Counted from the first letter of the stretch, positions 11,972-26,100 are shown. The stretch is 64,000 nucleotides of DNA from Chrysomallon squamiferum (GCA_012295275.1 CM022672.1:45568-109567), one strand, 5' to 3'. Numbers and translations are program-made. The notes: a model not told the origin generated them from the letters alone.

Positions 11972-12692
11972 ATATCCATGTTCACCAAATGTGTATTGTA
12001 ATCTATGTTTTAGGCTTCTCCGCAGTACTCATCTTTGAGTTGAAAGGTGAAAGATCTTCATCATTGCTCACCCAGTGTTTGAAAATCTTGTTTTCTTCTG
12101 TGTCTAACCCTAACCCTAACCCTAACGCTAAACCCTCAATAACAAAAAGTAAATAATAATACCTGACACATTTATTTCTATATCTTTGTAATTCACTTGT
12201 TTACATTTTAAACACAAATTAAATACAAAAATAAACGAAGTGAAAATTCATAATAAAAAATATCTTTGTAATTCACCTATTTCGACGAGTGCAAAACGTG
12301 GGGCCGTCGGGGTGCCGCAAAAACGCCCAACATTTACCAAAGGTGGAACAACTCGTTTCCGACAAATTTTGGAAACGTGCAAAAATTTTGAAAAACATGT
12401 TTTTGAAAATTTGCTCGATTTTTTCAAACGCATTTAAGTGCCGCCGCCGCCGCCCAAGGGGAACAACTCGTTTCCGACACGTGCACAAAAAACGCACATA
12501 TTTTTGAAAATTTGCTCGTTTTTTTTTCAAACGCATTTTCTAAAGGTGCAGCACCTTTGGAAAATGTTGGAAACGATTTTGCCACACTCGCCCCGACGGC
12601 GCGCACCTTTTGCACACGTTGAAATATTTTTCCCGACAGGACGGAATAGTGCCACACGGATTTTCAACTTTTGAAAATCGAATTTTTTCAAG

Positions 12693-12709
12693 TTTCGTTG
12701 AAAATGCTA
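12693..12709 (+). other. CENP-B-box-like motif in the satellite unit (example)
   Basis: TTTCGTTGAAAATGCTA matches 13 of 17 positions of the mammalian CENP-B box YTTCGTTGGAARCGGGA. The TTCG half is perfect and the CGGG half is not. A second partial match, GTTGGAAACG at 12566-12575, lies upstream in the same unit. The TTTCGTTGAAAATGC form recurs in nearly every unit of both arrays. Function is unproven, because most invertebrates lack a clear CENP-B. Confidence 0.4.
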
Positions 12710-15700
12710 GGGGTACCTTATTCAAAGTGCAATAACTTTTTCTGTGCACGTGGGAAAAATCGGGCGCACATACCCAAAAGTGGGGCAAGGGTTGCCCTAC
12801 ACGGGTGAAAAGTGCCGCACGCCGCACCCAAGGGGAACAACTCGTTTCCGACACGTGCACAAAAAACGCACATGTTTTTGAAAATTTGCTCGTTTTTTTT
12901 TCAAACGCATTTTCTAAAGGTGCAGCACCTTTGGAAAATGTTGGAAACCATTTTGCCACACTCGCCCCGACGGCGCGCACCTTTTGCACACGTTGAAATA
13001 TTTTTCCCGACAGGACGGAATAGTGCCACACGGATTTTCAACTTTTGAAAATCGAATTTTTTCAAGTTTCGTTGAAAATGCTAGGGGTACCTTATTCAAA
13101 GTGCAATAACTTTTTTTGTGTGCGTGGGAAAATCGGGGGCGCACATACCAAAAAAGTGGGGCAAGGGTTGCCCTACACGGGTGAAAAAAGTGCCGCCGCC
13201 GCCAAAGGGGAACAACTCGTTTCCGACACGTGCACAAAAACGCACATGTTTTTGAAAATTTGCTCGTTTTTTTTTTTTTCAAACGCATTTTCTAAAAGGT
13301 GCAGCACCTTTGGAAAATGTTGAAACCATTTTCATTTTGCCCACCTCGCCCCGACGGCGCGCACCTTTTGCACACGTTGAAATATTTTTCCCGACAGGAC
13401 GGAATAGTGCCACACGGATTTTCAACTTTTGAAAATCGAATTTTTTCAAGTTTCGTTGAAAATGCTAGGGGTACCTTATTCAAAGTGCAATAACTTTTTC
13501 TGTGCGCGTGGGAAAAATCGGGCGCACATACCCAAAAGTGGGGCAAGGGTTGCCCTACACGGGTGAAAAGTGCCGCACGCCGCACCCAAGGGGAACAACT
13601 CGTTTCCGACACGTGCACAAAAAACGCACATATTTTTGAAAATTTGCTCGTTTTTTTTTCAAACGCATTTTCTAAAGGTGCAGCACCTTTGGAAAATGTT
13701 TGGCTCATTTTTTGCCCACCTCGCCCCGACGGCGCGCACCTTTTGCACACGTTGAAATTTTTTTTCCCGACAGGACGGAATAGTGCCACACGGATTTTCA
13801 ACTTTTTTGAAAATCGAATTTTTCAAGTTTCGTTGAAAATGCTAGGGGGGTACCTTATTCAAAGTGCAATAACTTTTTCTGTGCACGTGGGAAAAATAGG
13901 GCGCACATACCCAAAAGTGGGGCAAGGGTTGCCCTACACGGGTGAAAAAAGTGCCGCCGCCGCACCCAAAGGGGAACAACTCGTTTCCGACACGTGCAAA
14001 AAACGCACATGTTTTTGAAAATTTGCTCGTTTTTTTTTCAAACGCATTTTCTAAAGGTGCAGCACCTTTGGAAAATGTTGGAAACCATTTTGCCACACTC
14101 GCCCCGACGGCGCGCACCTTTTGCACACGTTGAAATATTTTTCCCGACAGGACGGAATAGTGCCACACGGATTTTCAACTTTTGAAAATCGAATTTTTTC
14201 AAGTTTCGTTGAAAATGCTAGGGGTACCTTATTCAAAGTGCAATAACTTTTTCTGTGCGCGTGGGAAAAATAGGGGGGCACATATACCAAAAAGTGGGGC
14301 AAGGGTTGCCCTACACGGGTGAAAAGTGCCGCACGCCGCACCCAAGGGGAACAACTCGTTTCCGACACGTGCACAAAAAACGCACATGTTTTTGAAAATT
14401 TGCTCGTTTTTTTTTTCAAACGCATTTTCTAAAGGTGCAGCACCTTTGGAAAATGTTGGCTCATTTTGCCCACTCGCCCCGACGGCGCGCACCTTTTGCA
14501 CACGTTGAAATATTTTTCCCGACAGGACGGAATAGTGCCACACGGATTTTCAACTTTTGAAAATCGAATTTTTTCAAGTTTCGTTGAAAATGCTAGGGGT
14601 ACCTTATTCAAAGTGCAATAACTTTTTCTGTGCACGTGGGAAAAATAGGGCGCACATACCCAAAAGTGGGGCAAGGGTTGCCCTACACGGGTGAAAAGTG
14701 CCGCACGCCGCACCCAAGGGGAACAACTCGTTTCCGACACGTGCAAAAAAAACGCACATGTTTTTGAAAATTTGCTCGTTTTTTTTTCAAACGCATTTTC
14801 TAAAGGTGCAGCACCTTTGGAAAATGTTGGAAACCATTTTGCCACACTCGCCCCGACGGCGCGCACCTTTTGCACACGTTGAAATATTTTTCCCGACAGG
14901 ACGGAATAGTGCCACACGGATTTTCAACTTTTGAAAATCGAATTTTTTCAAGTTTCGTTGAAAATGCTAGGGGTACCTTATTCAAAGTGCAATTTTTTTT
15001 TTCTGTGTGCGTGGAAAAAAATCGGGGCACGCACATAAAAAAAAGTGGGGCAAGGGGTTGCCCACGGGTGAAAAAAGTGCCGCACGCCGCCAAAGGGGAA
15101 CAACTCGTTTCCGACACGTGCACAAAAAACGCACATATTTTTGAAAATTTGCTCGTTTTTTTTTCAAACGCATTTTCTAAAGGTGCAGCACCTTTGGAAA
15201 ATGTTGGAAACGATTTTGCCACACTCGCCCCGACGGCGCGCACCTTTTGCACACGTTGAAATATTTTTCCCGACAGGACGGAATAGTGCCACACGGATTT
15301 TCAACTTTTGAAAATCGAATTTTTTCAAGTTTCGTTGAAAATGCTAGGGGTACCTTATTCAAAGTGCAATAACTTTTTCTGTGCGCGTGGGAAAAATAGG
15401 GCGCACATACCCAAAAGTGGGGCAAGGGTTGCCCTACACGGGTGAAAAGTGCCGCACGCCGCACCCAAGGGGAACAACTCGTTTCCGACACGTGCACAAA
15501 AAACGCACATGTTTTTGAAAATTTGCTCGTTTTTTTTTCAAACGCATTTTCTAAAGGTGCAGCACCTTTGGAAAATGTTGGAAACCATTTTGCCACACTC
15601 GCCCCGACGGCGCGCACCTTTTGCACACGTTGAAATATTTTTCCCGACAGGACGGAATAGTGCCACACGGATTTTCAACTTTTGAAAATCGAATTTTTTC

Positions 15701-18700
15701 AAGTTTCGTTGAAAATGCTAGGGGTACCTTATTCAAAGTGCAATAACTTTTTCTGTGCACGTGGGAAAAATAGGGCGCACATACCCAAAAGTGGGGCAAG
15801 GGTTGCCCTACACGGGTGAAAAGTGCCGCACGCCGCACCCAAGGGGAACAACTCGTTTCCGACACGTGCACAAAAAACGCACATGTTTTTGAAAATTTGC
15901 TCGTTTTTTTTTCAAACGCATTTTCTAAAGGTGCAGCACCTTTGGAAAATGTTGGAAACCATTTTGCCACACTCGCCCCGACGGCGCGCACCTTTTGCAC
16001 ACGTTGAAATATTTTTCCCGACAGGACGGAATAGTGCCACACGGATTTTCAACTTTTGAAAATCATTTTTTTTTTTCAAGTTTCGTTGAAAATGCTAGGG
16101 GTACCTTATTCAAAGTGCAATAACTTTTTCTGTGCGCGTGGGAAAAATCGGGCGCACATAAAAAAAAAGTGGGGCAAGGGTTGCCCTACACGGGTGAAAA
16201 GTGCCGCACGCCGCACCCAAGGGGAACAACTCGTTTCCGACACGTGCACAAAAAACGCACATGTTTTTGAAAATTTGCTCGTTTTTTTTTCAAACGCATT
16301 TTCTAAAGGTGCAGCACCTTTGGAAAATGTTGGAGGCTCATTTTGCCACCTCGCCCCTCGCCCCGACGGCGCGCACCTTTTGCACGTTGAAATATTTTTC
16401 CCGACAGGACGGACGGAATAGTGCCACACACGGATTTTCAACTTTTGAAAATCGAATTTTTCAAGTTTCGTTGAAAATGCTAGGGGTACCTTATTCAAAG
16501 TGCAATTTTTTTTTCTGTGCGTGGGAAAAAGGGGCGCACATACCCAAAAAAAGTGGGGCAAGGGTTGCCCTACACGGGTGAAAAAAGTGCCGCACGCCGC
16601 ACCAAAGGGGAACAACTCGTTTCCGACACGTGCAAAAAACGCACAGTTTTTGAAAAAATTTGCTCTTTTTTTTTTCAAACGCATTTTCTAAAGGTGCAGC
16701 ACCTTTGGAAAATGTTGGAGGCTCATTTTTTTGCCACCTCGCCCCGACGGCGCGCACCTTTTGCACACGTTGAAATATTTTTCCCGACAGGACGGAATAG
16801 TGCCACACGGATTTTCAACTTTTTTTTGAAAATTTTTTTTTTTCAAGTTTCGTTGAAAATGCTAGGGGTACCTTATTCAAAGTGCAATAACTTTTTTCTG
16901 TGTGCGTGGGAAAAATCGGGCGCACATACCAAAAAAAAGTGGGGCAAGGGTGCCCCCTACACGGTGAAAAAAGTGCCGCACGCCGCACGCAAAGGGGAAC
17001 AACTCGTTTCCGACACGTGTGCAAAAAAACGCACATGTTTTTGAAAATTTGCTTTTTTTTTTTCAAACGCATTTTCTAAAGGTGCAGCACCTTTGGAAAA
17101 TGTTGGAAACATTTTGCCACCTCGCCCCGACGGCGCGCACCTTTTGCACACACGTTGAAATATTTTTTCCCGACAGGACGGAATAGTGCCCACGGATTTT
17201 CAACTTTTGAAAATCATTTTTTTTTCAAGTTTCGTTGAAAATGCTAGGGGTACCTTATTCAAAGTGCAATAACTTTTTTTTCTGTGCGTGGGAAAAATCG
17301 GGCGGCGCATAAAAAAAAAGTGGGGCAAGGGTTGCCCTACACGGGTGAAAAGTGCCGCCGCCGCCGCAAAGGGGAACAACTCGTTTCCGACACGTGCACA
17401 AAAAACGCACATGTTTTTGAAAATTTGCTCGTTTTTTTTTCAAACGCATTTTCTAAAGGTGCAGCACCTTTGGAAAATGTTGGAAACCATTTTGCCACAC
17501 TCGCCCCGACGGCGCGCACCTTTTGCACACGTTGAAATATTTTTCCCGACAGGACGGAATAGTGCCACACGGATTTTCAACTTTTGAAAATCGAATTTTT
17601 TCAAGTTTCGTTGAAAATGCTAGGGGTACCTTATTCAAAGTGCAATAACTTTTTCTGTGCGCGTGGGAAAAATAGGGCGCACATACCCAAAAGTGGGGCA
17701 AGGGTTGCCCTACACGGGTGAAAAGTGCCGCACGCCGCACCGAAGGGGAACAACTCGTTTCCGACACGTGCACAAAAAACGCACATGTTTTTGAAAATTT
17801 GCTCGTTTTTTTTTCAAACGCATTTTCTAAAGGTGCAGCACCTTTGGAAAATGTTGGGCTCATTTTGCCACCTCGCCCCGACGGCGCGCACCTTTTGCAC
17901 ACGTTGAAATATTTTTTTTTCCCGACAGGACGGAATAGTGCCACACGGATTTTCAACTTTTGAAAATCGAATTTTTTCAAGTTTCGTTGAAAATGCTAGG
18001 GGTACCTTATTCAAAGTGCAATAACTTTTTCTGTGCACGTGGGAAAAATCGGGCGCACATACCCAAAAGTGGGGCAAGGGTTGCCCTACACGGGTGAAAA
18101 GTGCCGCACGCCGCACCCAAGGGGAACAACTCGTTTCCGACACGTGCAAAAAAACGCACATGTTTTTGAAAAAATTTGCTTTTTTTTTTTTCAAACGCAT
18201 TTTCTAAAGGTGCAGCACCTTTGGAAAATGTTGAGGCTCATTTTGCCACACTCGCCCCGACGGCGCGCACCTTTTTGCACACGTTGAAATATTTTTTCCC
18301 GACAGGACGGAATAGTGCCACACGGATTTTCAACTTTTGAAAATCGAATTTTTTCAAGTTTCGTTGAAAATGCTAGGGGTACCTTATTCAAAGTGCAATA
18401 ACTTTTTCTGTGCGCGTGGGAAAAATCGGGCGCACATACCCAAAAGTGGGGCAAGGGTTGCCCTACACGGGTGAAAAGTGCCGCACGCCGCACCCAAGGG
18501 GAACAACTCGTTTCCGACACGTGCACAAAAAACGCACATGTTTTTGAAAATTTGCTCGTTTTTTTTTCAAACGCATTTTCTAAAGGTGCAGCACCTTTGG
18601 AAAATGTTGGAAACCATTTTGCCACACTCGCCCCGACGGCGCGCACCTTTTGCACACGTTGAAATATTTTTCCCGACAGGACGGAATAGTGCCACACGGA

Positions 18701-19839
18701 TTTTCAACTTTTGAAAATCGAATTTTTTCAAGTTTCGTTGAAAATGCTAGGGGTACCTTATTCAAAGTGCAATAACTTTTTCTGTGCGCGTGGGAAAAAT
18801 AGGGCGCATACCAAAAAAAGTGGGGCAAGGGTTGCCCTACACGGGTGAAAAGTGCCGCACGCCGCACCCAAGGGGAACAACTCGTTTCCGACACGTGCAC
18901 AAAAAACGCACATGTTTTTGAAAATTTGCTCGTTTTTTTTTCAAACGCATTTTCTAAAGGTGCAGCACCTTTGGAAAATGTTGGAAACCATTTTGCCACA
19001 CTCGCCCCGACGGCGCGCACCTTTTGCACACGTTGAAATATTTTTCCCGACAGGACGGAATAGTGCCACACGGATTTTCAACTTTTGAAAATCGAATTTT
19101 TTCAAGTTTCGTTGAAAATGCTAGGGGTACCTTATTCAAAGTGCAACTTTTTTTTCTGTGCGAAAAAAAAAGGGGGGGCGCACATACCCAAAAGTGGGGC
19201 AAGGGGTTGCCCTACACGGGTGAAAAGTGCCGCCGCGCCGCCGCAAAGGGGAACAACTCGTTTCCGACACGTGCAAAAAAAAAACGCACATGTTTTTGAA
19301 AATTTGCTCGTTTTTTTTTTCAAACGCATTTTCTAAAGGTGCAGCACCTTTGGAAAATGTTGAAGGAAATTTTTGCCACACTCGCCCCGACGGCGCGCAC
19401 CTTTTTGCACGTTGAAATATTTTTCCCGACAGGACGGAATAGTGCCACACGGATTTTCAACTTTTTTGAAAATCGAATTTTTTTCAAGTTTCGTTGAAAA
19501 TAGGGGGTACCTTATTCAAAGTGCAATTTTTTTTGTGCTGTGCGGGAAAAAAAGGGGCACATACCCAAAAGTGGGGCAAGGGTGCCCCCTACACGGGTGA
19601 AAAAAGTGCCGCCGCCGCCGCGCCGGAACAACTCGTTTCCGACACGTGCACAAAAAACGCACATGTTTTTGAAAATTTGCTCGTTTTTTTCAAACGCATT
19701 TTCTAAAAAGGTGCAGCACCTTTGGAAAATGTTGGAAAAATTTTGCCACCTCGCCCCGACGCGCGCACCTTTTGCACACGTTGAAATATTTTTCCCGACA
19801 GGACGGAATAGTGTGCCACGGATTTTCACTTTTTGAAAA

Positions 19840-20140
19840 TCGGATTTTTTTTTTTTTCGAAAATGCTAGGGGTACCTTTTTTCAATAACTTTTTTTTCGT
19901 TGAAAATGCTAAAAAGTGGGGCAAGGGTTGCCTTATTCAAAGTGTGCAATAACTTTTTTCTGTGCGCATTTTTGGGAAAAATAAAGGGGCAGCACCTAAA
20001 AAAGTGGGGCTCGGGAACAACGGACGAAAAGTTTTTCCGGAACAACTCGTTTCAAACACGTGCAAAAACGCATGCAAACATGTTTTTTGAAAAAAATTTG
20101 CTCGACACGTTTTTTTTTGAAAATTTGCTCGCATTTTCTA
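19840..20140 (+). repeat. Scrambled satellite segment inside array 1
   Basis: Normal unit order is lost. Pieces of the GGGGTACC, TTTCGTTGAAAATGC, GTGGGGCAAGGG and CAACTCGTTTC landmarks appear out of order and partly duplicated, with long T runs. Regular units resume near 20130. This is either a real rearrangement or a consensus error in a hard-to-polish array. Confidence 0.7.
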
Positions 20141-23100
20141 AAGGTGCAGCACCTTTGGAAAATGTTGGAAACTCATTTTGCCACACTCGCCCCGACGGCG
20201 CGCACCTTTTGCACGTTGAAATATTTTTTCCCGACAGGACGGAATAGTGCCACACGGATTTTCAACTTTTGAAAATCGAATTTTTTTCAAGTTTCGTTGA
20301 AAATGCTAGGGGTACCTTATTCAAAGTGCAATTTTTTTTTTTCTGTGTGCGTGGGGGGGGGCGCACATACCCAAAAGTGGGGCAAGGGTTGCCCTACGGG
20401 AAAAAAGCCGCCGCCGCCGCGCAAGGGGAACAACTCGTTTCCGACACGTGCAAAAAAACGCACATTTTTTTGAAAATTTGCTCGTTTTTTTTTTTTCAAA
20501 CGCATTTTCTAAAGGTGCAGCACCTTTGGAAAATGTTGAGGCTCATTTTGCCACCTCGCCCCGACGGCGCGCACCTTTTGCACACGTTGAAATATTTTTT
20601 CCCGACAGGACGGAATAGTGCCACACGGATTTTCAACTTTTGAAAATCGAATTTTTCAAGTTTTCGTTGAAAATGCTAGGGGTACCTTATTCAAAGTGCA
20701 ATTTTCTGTTTTTTCTGTGCGCGTGGAAAAAAATGGGGCGCATACCCAAAAAGTGGGGCAAGGGTTGCCCTACACGGAAAAAAGTGCCGCCGCCGCGCAA
20801 AGGGGAACAACTCGTTTCCGACACGTGCACAAAAACGCACATATTTTTTTGAAAATTTGCTCGTTTTTTTTTCAAACGCATTAAAAAAGGTGCAGCACCT
20901 TTGGAAAATGTTGGAATTTCTCATTTTGCCACACTCGCCCCGACGGCGCGCACCTTTTTGCACGTTGAAATTTTTTTTCCCGACAGGACGGAATAGTGCC
21001 ACACGGATTTTCAACTTTTGAAAATCATTTTTTCAAGTTTTCGTTGAAAATGCTAGGGGTACCTTATTCAAAGTGCAATAACTTTTTTCTGTGCGTGGGA
21101 AAAATGGGGGCGCATATACCCCCAAAAGTGGGGCAAAGGGTTGCCCTACACGGGTGAAAGTGCCGCGCCGCGCCGCCGCACGCAAGGGGAACAACTCGTT
21201 TCCGACACGTGCACAAAAAACGCACATGTTTTTGAAAATTTGCTTTTTTTTTTTTCAAACGCATTTTCTAAAGGTGCAGCACCTTTGGAAAATGTTGGAA
21301 ACTCATTTTGCCACACTCGCCCCGACGCGCGCACCTTTTGCACACGTTGAAATATTTTTCCCGACAGGACGGAATAGTGCCACACGGATTTTCAACTTTT
21401 GAAAATCGAATTTTTTCAAGTTTCGTTGAAAATGCTAGGGGTACCTTATTCAAAGTGCAATAACTTTTTCTGTGCGGAAAAAAAAAGGGGGCGCACATAC
21501 CCAAAAGTGGGGCAAGGGTTGCCCTACACGGGTGAAAAGTGCCGCACGCCGCACCCAAGGGGAACAACTCGTTTCCGACACGTGCACAAAAAACGCACAT
21601 GTTTTTGAAAATTTGCTCTTTTTTTTTTCAAACGCATTTTCTAAAGGTGCAGCACCTTTGGAAAATGTTGGAAACCATTTTGCCACACTCGCCCCGACGG
21701 CGCGCACCTTTTGCACACGTTGAAATATTTTTCCCGACAGGACGGAATAGTGCCACACGGATTTTCAACTTTTGAAAATCGAATTTTTCAAGTTTCGTTG
21801 AAAATGCTAGGGGTACCTTATTCAAAGTGCAATAACTTTTTCTGTGCGTGGGAAAAATCGGGCGCACATACCCAAAAGTGGGGCAAGGGTTGCCCTACAC
21901 GGGTGAAAAGTGCCGCGCCGCCGCACCCAAGGGGAACAACTCGTTTCCGACACGTGCACAAAAAACGCACATGTTTTTGAAAATTTGCTCGTTTTTTTTC
22001 AAACGCATTTTCTAAAGGTGCAGCACCTTTGGAAAATGTTGAAAAAAATTTTGCCACCTCGCCCCGACGCGCACCTTTTCGCCGCGCACCTTTTTTTGCA
22101 CGTTGAAATATTTTTCCCGACAGGACGGAATAGTGCCACACGGATTTTCAACTTTTGAAAATCGAATTTTTTCAAGTTTCGTTGAAAATGCTAGGGGTAC
22201 CTTATTCAAAGTGCAATAACTTTTTCTGTGCACGTGGGAAAAATAGGGCGCACATACCCAAAAGTGGGGCAAGGGTTGCCCTACACGGGTGAAAAGTGCC
22301 GCACGCCGCACCCAAGGGGAACAACTCGTTTCCGTTTCGTGCAAAAACGTGCACAAAAACGCTCGTTTTTTTTGAAAATTTGCTCTTTTTTTTTCAAACG
22401 CATTTTCTAAAAGGTGCAGCACCTTTGGAAAATGTTGAAAACTCGTTTTTTTTTTTTTGCGCCCCACCGACGCGCCCGACGGCGCGCACCTTTTGCACAC
22501 GTTGAAATATTTTTCCCGACAGGACGGAATAGTGCCACACGGATTTTCAACTTTTGAAAATCGAATTTTTTCAAGTTTCGTTGAAAATGCTAGGGGTACC
22601 TTATTCAAAGTGCAATAATTTCTTTTTCTGTGCGCGTGGGAACAGGGGCGCAGGGTTGCCAAAAAAGTGGGGCAAGGGTTGCCCTACACGGGTGAAAAAG
22701 TGCCGCCGCCGCCGCCAAGGGGAACAACTCGTTTCCGACACGTGCACAAAAAACGCACATGTTTTTGAAAATTTGCTCGTTTTTTTTTCAAACGCATTTT
22801 CTAAAGGTGCAGCACCTTTGGAAAATGTTGGAAACCATTTTGCCACACTCGCCCCGACGGCGCGCACCTTTTGCACACGTTGAAATATTTTTCCCGACAG
22901 GACGGAATAGTGCCACACGGATTTTCAACTTTTGAAAATCGAATTTTTCAAGTTTCGTTGAAAATGCTAGGGGTACCTTATTCAAAGTGCAATAACTTTT
23001 TTTCTGTGCACGTGGGAAAAATAGGGCGCACATACCCAAAAGTGGGGCAAGGTTGCCCCCTACACGGGAAAAAAGTGCCGCGCCGCCGCACCCAAAGGGG

Positions 23101-26100
23101 AACAACTCGTTTCCGACACGTGCACAAAAAACGCACATGTTTTTGAAAATTTGCTCGTTTTTTTTTCAAACGCATTTTCTAAAGGTGCAGCACCTTTGGA
23201 AAATGTTGGAAACCATTTTGCCACACTCGCCCCGACGGCGCGCACCTTTTGCACACGTTGAAATATTTTTCCCGACAGGACGGAATAGTGCCACACGGAT
23301 TTTCAACTTTTGAAAATCGAATTTTTTCAAGTTTCGTTGAAAATGCTAGGGGTACCTTATTCAAAGTGCAATAACTTTTTCTGTGTGCGAAAAAAAAAAA
23401 TCGGGGGCGCAAATAAAAAAAAGTGGGGCAAGGGTTGCCCTACACGGGTGAAAAGTGCCGCACGCCGCCAAAGGGGAACAACTCGTTTCCGACACGTGCA
23501 CAAAAAAAACGCACATTTTTTGAAAATTTGCGTTTTTTTTTCAAACGCATTTTCTAAAGGTGCAGCACCTTTGGAAAATGTTGGAGCTCTCATTTTGCCA
23601 CCTCGCCCCGACGCGCGCGCACCACGTTGAAATATTTTTTCCCGACAGGACGGAACAGGACGGAATAGTGCCACATTTTCAACTTTTTTGAATTTTTTTT
23701 TTTTCAAGTTTCGTTGAAAATGCTAGGGGTACCTTATTCAAAGTGCAATTTTTTTTTCTGTGTGCGTGGGAAAAATGGGGGGGGCGCACATACCCAAAAA
23801 GTGGGGCAAGGGTTGCCCTACACGGGTGAAAAGTGCCGCACGCCGCACCCAAGGGGAACAACTCGTTTCCGACACGTGCACAAAAAACGCACATATTTTT
23901 GAAAATTTGCTCTTTTTTTTTTCAAACGCATTTTCTAAAGGTGCAGCACCTTTGGAAAATGTTGGAAACCATTTTGCCACACTCGCCCCGACGGCGCGCA
24001 CCTTTTGCACACGTTGAAATATTTTTCCCGACAGGACGGAATAGTGCCACACGGATTTTCAACTTTTGAAAATCGAATTTTTCAAGTTTCGTTGAAAATG
24101 CTAGGGGTACCTTATTCAAAGTGCAATAACTTTTTCTGTGCGCGTGGGAAAAATGGGAAAAATCGGGCGCACATAAAAAAAGTGGGGCAAGGGTTGCCCT
24201 ACACGGGTGAAAAGTGCCGCCGCCGCCGCACCAAAGGGGAACAACTCGTTTCCGACGTGTGCAAAAAAACGCACATGTTTTTTTGAAAATTTGCTCGTTT
24301 TTTTTTTTCAAACATTTTTTAAAGGTGCAGCACCTTTGGAAAATGTTGGAAACTCATTTTGCCACACCTCGCCCCGACGGCGCGCACCTTTTTTGCACGT
24401 TGAAATATTTTTTTTCCCGACAGGACGGAATAGTGCCACACGGATTTTCAACTTTTGAAAATCGAATTTTTTCAAGTTTCGTTGAAAATGCTAGGGGTAC
24501 CTTATTCAAAGTGCAATAACTTTTTCTGTGCGCGTGGGAAAAATCGGGCGCACATACCAAAAAAAAGTGGGGCAAGGGGTTGCCCTACGGGTGAAAAGTG
24601 CCGCACGCCGCGCCAAGGGGAACAACTCGTTTCCGACACGTGCACAAAAACGCACATGTTTTTGAAAATTTGCTCGTTTTTTTTTTTTTTCAAACGCATT
24701 TTTCTAAAGGTGCAGCACCTTTGGAAAATGTTGGAAACTGCCACGCTCCTCGCCCCGACGGCGCGCACCTTTTGCACACGTTGAAATATTTTTCCCGACA
24801 GGACGGAATAGTGCCACACGGATTTTCAACTTTTGAAAATCGAATTTTTTCAAGTTTCGTTGAAAATGCTAGGGGTACCTTATTCAAAGTGCAATAACTT
24901 TTTCTGTGCGCGTGGGAAAAATCGGGCGCACATACCCAAAAGTGGGGCAAGGGTTGCCCTACACGGGTGAAAAGTGCCGCACGCCGCGCAAGGGGAACAA
25001 CTCGTTTCCGACACGTGCAAAAAAACGCACATATTTTTGAAAATTTGCTTCTTTTTTTTTTCAAACGCATTTTCTAAAGGTGCAGCACCTTTGGAAAATG
25101 TTGGAAACCATTTTGCCACCAACTCGCCCCGACGGCGCGCACCTTTTGCGCACGTTGAAATATTTTTCCCGACAGGACGGAATAGTGCCACACGGATTTT
25201 CAACTTTTGAAAATCGAATTTTTTCAAGTTTCGTTGAAAATGCTAGGGGTACCTTATTCAAAGTGCAATATTTTTTTTTCTGTGCGTGGGAAAATGGGGG
25301 GGCGCACATACCAAAAAAAGTGGGGCAAGGGTTGCCCTACACGGGTGAAAAAAGTGCCGCACGCCGCGCAAAGGGAACAACTCGTTTCCGACACGTGCAC
25401 AAAAAACGCACATGTTTTTGAAAATTTGCTCGTTTTTTTTTTCAAACGCATTTTCTAAAGGTGCAGCACCTTTGGAAAATGTTGGAAACCATTTTGCCAC
25501 ACTCGCCCCGACGGCGCGCACCTTTTGCACACGTTGAAATATTTTTCCCGACAGGACGGAATAGTGCCACACGGATTTTCAACTTTTGAAAATCGAATTT
25601 TTTCAAGTTTCGTTGAAAATGCTAGGGGTACCTTATTCAAAGTGTCAATAACTTTTTTTTCTGTGCGTGGGAAAATAGGGGGGCGCACATACAAAAAAAA
25701 GTGGGGCAAGGGTTGCCCTACACGGGTGAAAAGTGCCGCCGCCACCGCAAAGGGGAACAACTCGTTTCCGACACGTGCACAAAAAACGCACATTTTTTTT
25801 GAAAAATTTGCTCGTTTTTTTCAAAACGCATTTTTTTCTAAAAGGTGCAGCACCTTTGGAAAATGTTGGAAACTCATTTTGCCACCTCGCCCCGACGGCG
25901 CGCACCGCACCACACGTTGAAATATTTTTCCCGACAGGACGGAATAGTGCCACACGGATTTTCAACTTTTGAAAATCGAATTTTTTCAAGTTTCGTTGAA
26001 AATGCTAGGGGTACCTTATTCAAAGTGCAATAACTTTTTTTCTGTGCGTGGGAAAATCGGGGGCGCACATAAAAAAAGTGGGGCAAGGGTTGCCCTACAC

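Larger units (their letters stand above)
2899..12270. repeat. Type-2 tandem repeat, seven ~1.3 kb units carrying a PHR exon
   Basis: The backbone is shared with the type-1 units, but the long telomeric tract, (CA)n and their unique blocks are replaced by a PHR-domain exon plus a short CCCTAA tract ending in CCCTAACGCTAAACCCTC. The landmark ACAAAAAGTAAATAATAATA recurs at about 3065, 4342, 5651, 6964, 8260, 9561, 10852 and 12142, giving a period of 1277-1313 bp. Poly(A) and TAAA tracts account for most of the length variation. The array breaks off near 12260, inside the backbone, where the 374 bp satellite begins. Confidence 0.92.
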
